Origin: Ktedonobacter racemifer DSM 44963
GTDB lineage: Bacteria > Chloroflexota > Ktedonobacteria > Ktedonobacterales > Ktedonobacteraceae
Direction of reading: 5' to 3'
Assembly: GCF_000178855.1 (NCBI RefSeq)
Contig: NZ_ADVG01000004.1
Coordinates: forward strand, 2,232,001-2,296,000
DNA length: 64,000 bases
Shown here: positions 63,629 through 64,000 of the stretch, piece by piece
Layout of the letters: every line of letters starts with the position of its first letter
Numbering within the stretch: position 1 is the stretch's first letter
Made by a program: the position numbers and the translations under genes
The notes under the pieces: model-generated
The model's database searches: none
The model's input: the letters and a program-made list of their open reading frames with translations, nothing else
What the model was told of the DNA's origin: nothing

Positions 63629-63985
63629 TCAGGAGAAGAGTTTTTGAACAGCTTCTATCGCGCCAGCTATAGTTGTTATCAGTCCTCCGACAGTAGCAAT
63701 GCCATCAAGAAAAGATTTTGCAGTTTTGAGATGATCAACTATTGTCTTTTTATCTGGGTGTGACTCCTCTGCTTCCTGAATAGCTTTTGTGATTTGATAC
63801 TCAACATCTGTAGCTTTCTTTTTATCAAGAAGACTATTCTGCTGAGCTTGATTTACTTCTTCCTTCAGTTTTTCTAGCTCTGACACGAGATCTACAGGAC
63901 TTTGTACCGTTCCCCAGTTGATATCTCGTCCAGCATTGTACTGGCTTCCTGTGATTTTCTGTCCACGTTGATCAAACTGTGCCAT
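63629..63985 (-). CDS. Small partner protein of the NACHT ATPase
   Basis: The 118-residue protein starts MAQFDQRGQKITGSQYNAGR, followed by DINWGTV. The same FDQR-Q...QYNA-RDIN motif opens the NACHT protein downstream. A helical, coiled-coil-like part follows (LVSELEKLKEEVNQAQ through AEESHPDKKTIVDHLKTA). It ends with a hydrophobic stretch LDGIATVGGLITTIAGAIEA, a possible membrane or amphipathic helix. AAGGAGAG precedes the ATG. Its gene overlaps nothing and is 8 bases from the ATPase gene. It could be an effector, inhibitor or adaptor; the family is not known to me. Confidence 0.65.
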   Translation of the reverse strand: MAQFDQRGQKITGSQYNAGRDINWGTVQSPVDLVSELEKLKEEVNQAQQNSLLDKKKATDVEYQITKAIQEAEESHPDKKTIVDHLKTAKSFLDGIATVGGLITTIAGAIEAVQKLFS

Positions 63986-64000
63986 GAATCTCTCCTTCTA

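Overview
The window looks like a piece of a large, IS-rich genome of a filamentous, spore-forming Chloroflexota of the Ktedonobacteria type. This is inferred from the mix of an F420-type luciferase-family oxidoreductase, MGT-type glycosyltransferases, a P450, sugar ABC systems without their own ATPase, many TnpB/IS fragments and a NACHT ATPase; no rRNA or other marker proves it. I found no rRNA, tRNA or CRISPR array.

Layout. 1-8.9 kb: the end of a peptide-type solute-binding protein, then a minus-strand block made of a DesK/NarL-type two-component system, an ABC-2 exporter, a macrolide-type glycosyltransferase and a FAD oxidoreductase, followed by an F420-type oxidoreductase. This block reads as a small-molecule modification, export and sensing cluster. 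9.4-11.9 kb: a LacI regulator and a GH4 alpha-galactosidase-like enzyme that share a palindromic operator. 12-14.3 kb: a P-loop kinase gene cut by an IS200/IS605-type tnpB element. 14.5-25.5 kb: paired DUF1622 membrane proteins, a P450 with a divergent TetR regulator and twin operators, a CHAP protein, a nucleoside hydrolase, an aldo/keto reductase, a GH36 alpha-galactosidase with an AraC regulator, and a VOC protein. 26-42 kb: a mobile-element-rich zone (TnpB, IS630, IS5-like, a frameshifted DDE transposase, ISL3) with WYL and HxlR regulators, an APC permease, a clan GH-A-like glycosidase, an alpha/beta hydrolase and an aromatic hydroxylase between them. 42-49.8 kb: a LacI remnant without its DNA-binding part, upstream of a six-gene carbohydrate uptake and oxidation operon. 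49.9-58.6 kb: a truncated tandem-XRE gene, another tnpB, two truncated genes, a 501-bp element with 69-bp perfect terminal inverted repeats, an MFS exporter, a second MGT-like glycosyltransferase, a MarR protein fused to a beta-rich domain, and an intact IS with a 5-bp target duplication. 59-64 kb: a PhnB-like VOC protein, a cluster of unknown small acidic proteins, and a NACHT ATPase with C-terminal membrane segments coupled to a small partner protein.

Most notable signals: (i) seven long, perfect, mutually unrelated palindromes (arms 19-40 bp) placed at gene ends; (ii) the NACHT/small-protein pair, whose two products begin with the same short motif, as in a candidate NLR-like immune module; (iii) a 17-base exact match to the Tn5 mosaic end used in sequencing libraries, at 34839-34855, which suggests an assembly join that may not be real; (iv) the 501-bp element with long inverted repeats containing three copies of a 12-base subrepeat per arm.

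Many mobile genes here are frameshifted. Because an adapter-like sequence is also present, sequencing or assembly error should be considered beside real decay for each frameshift.
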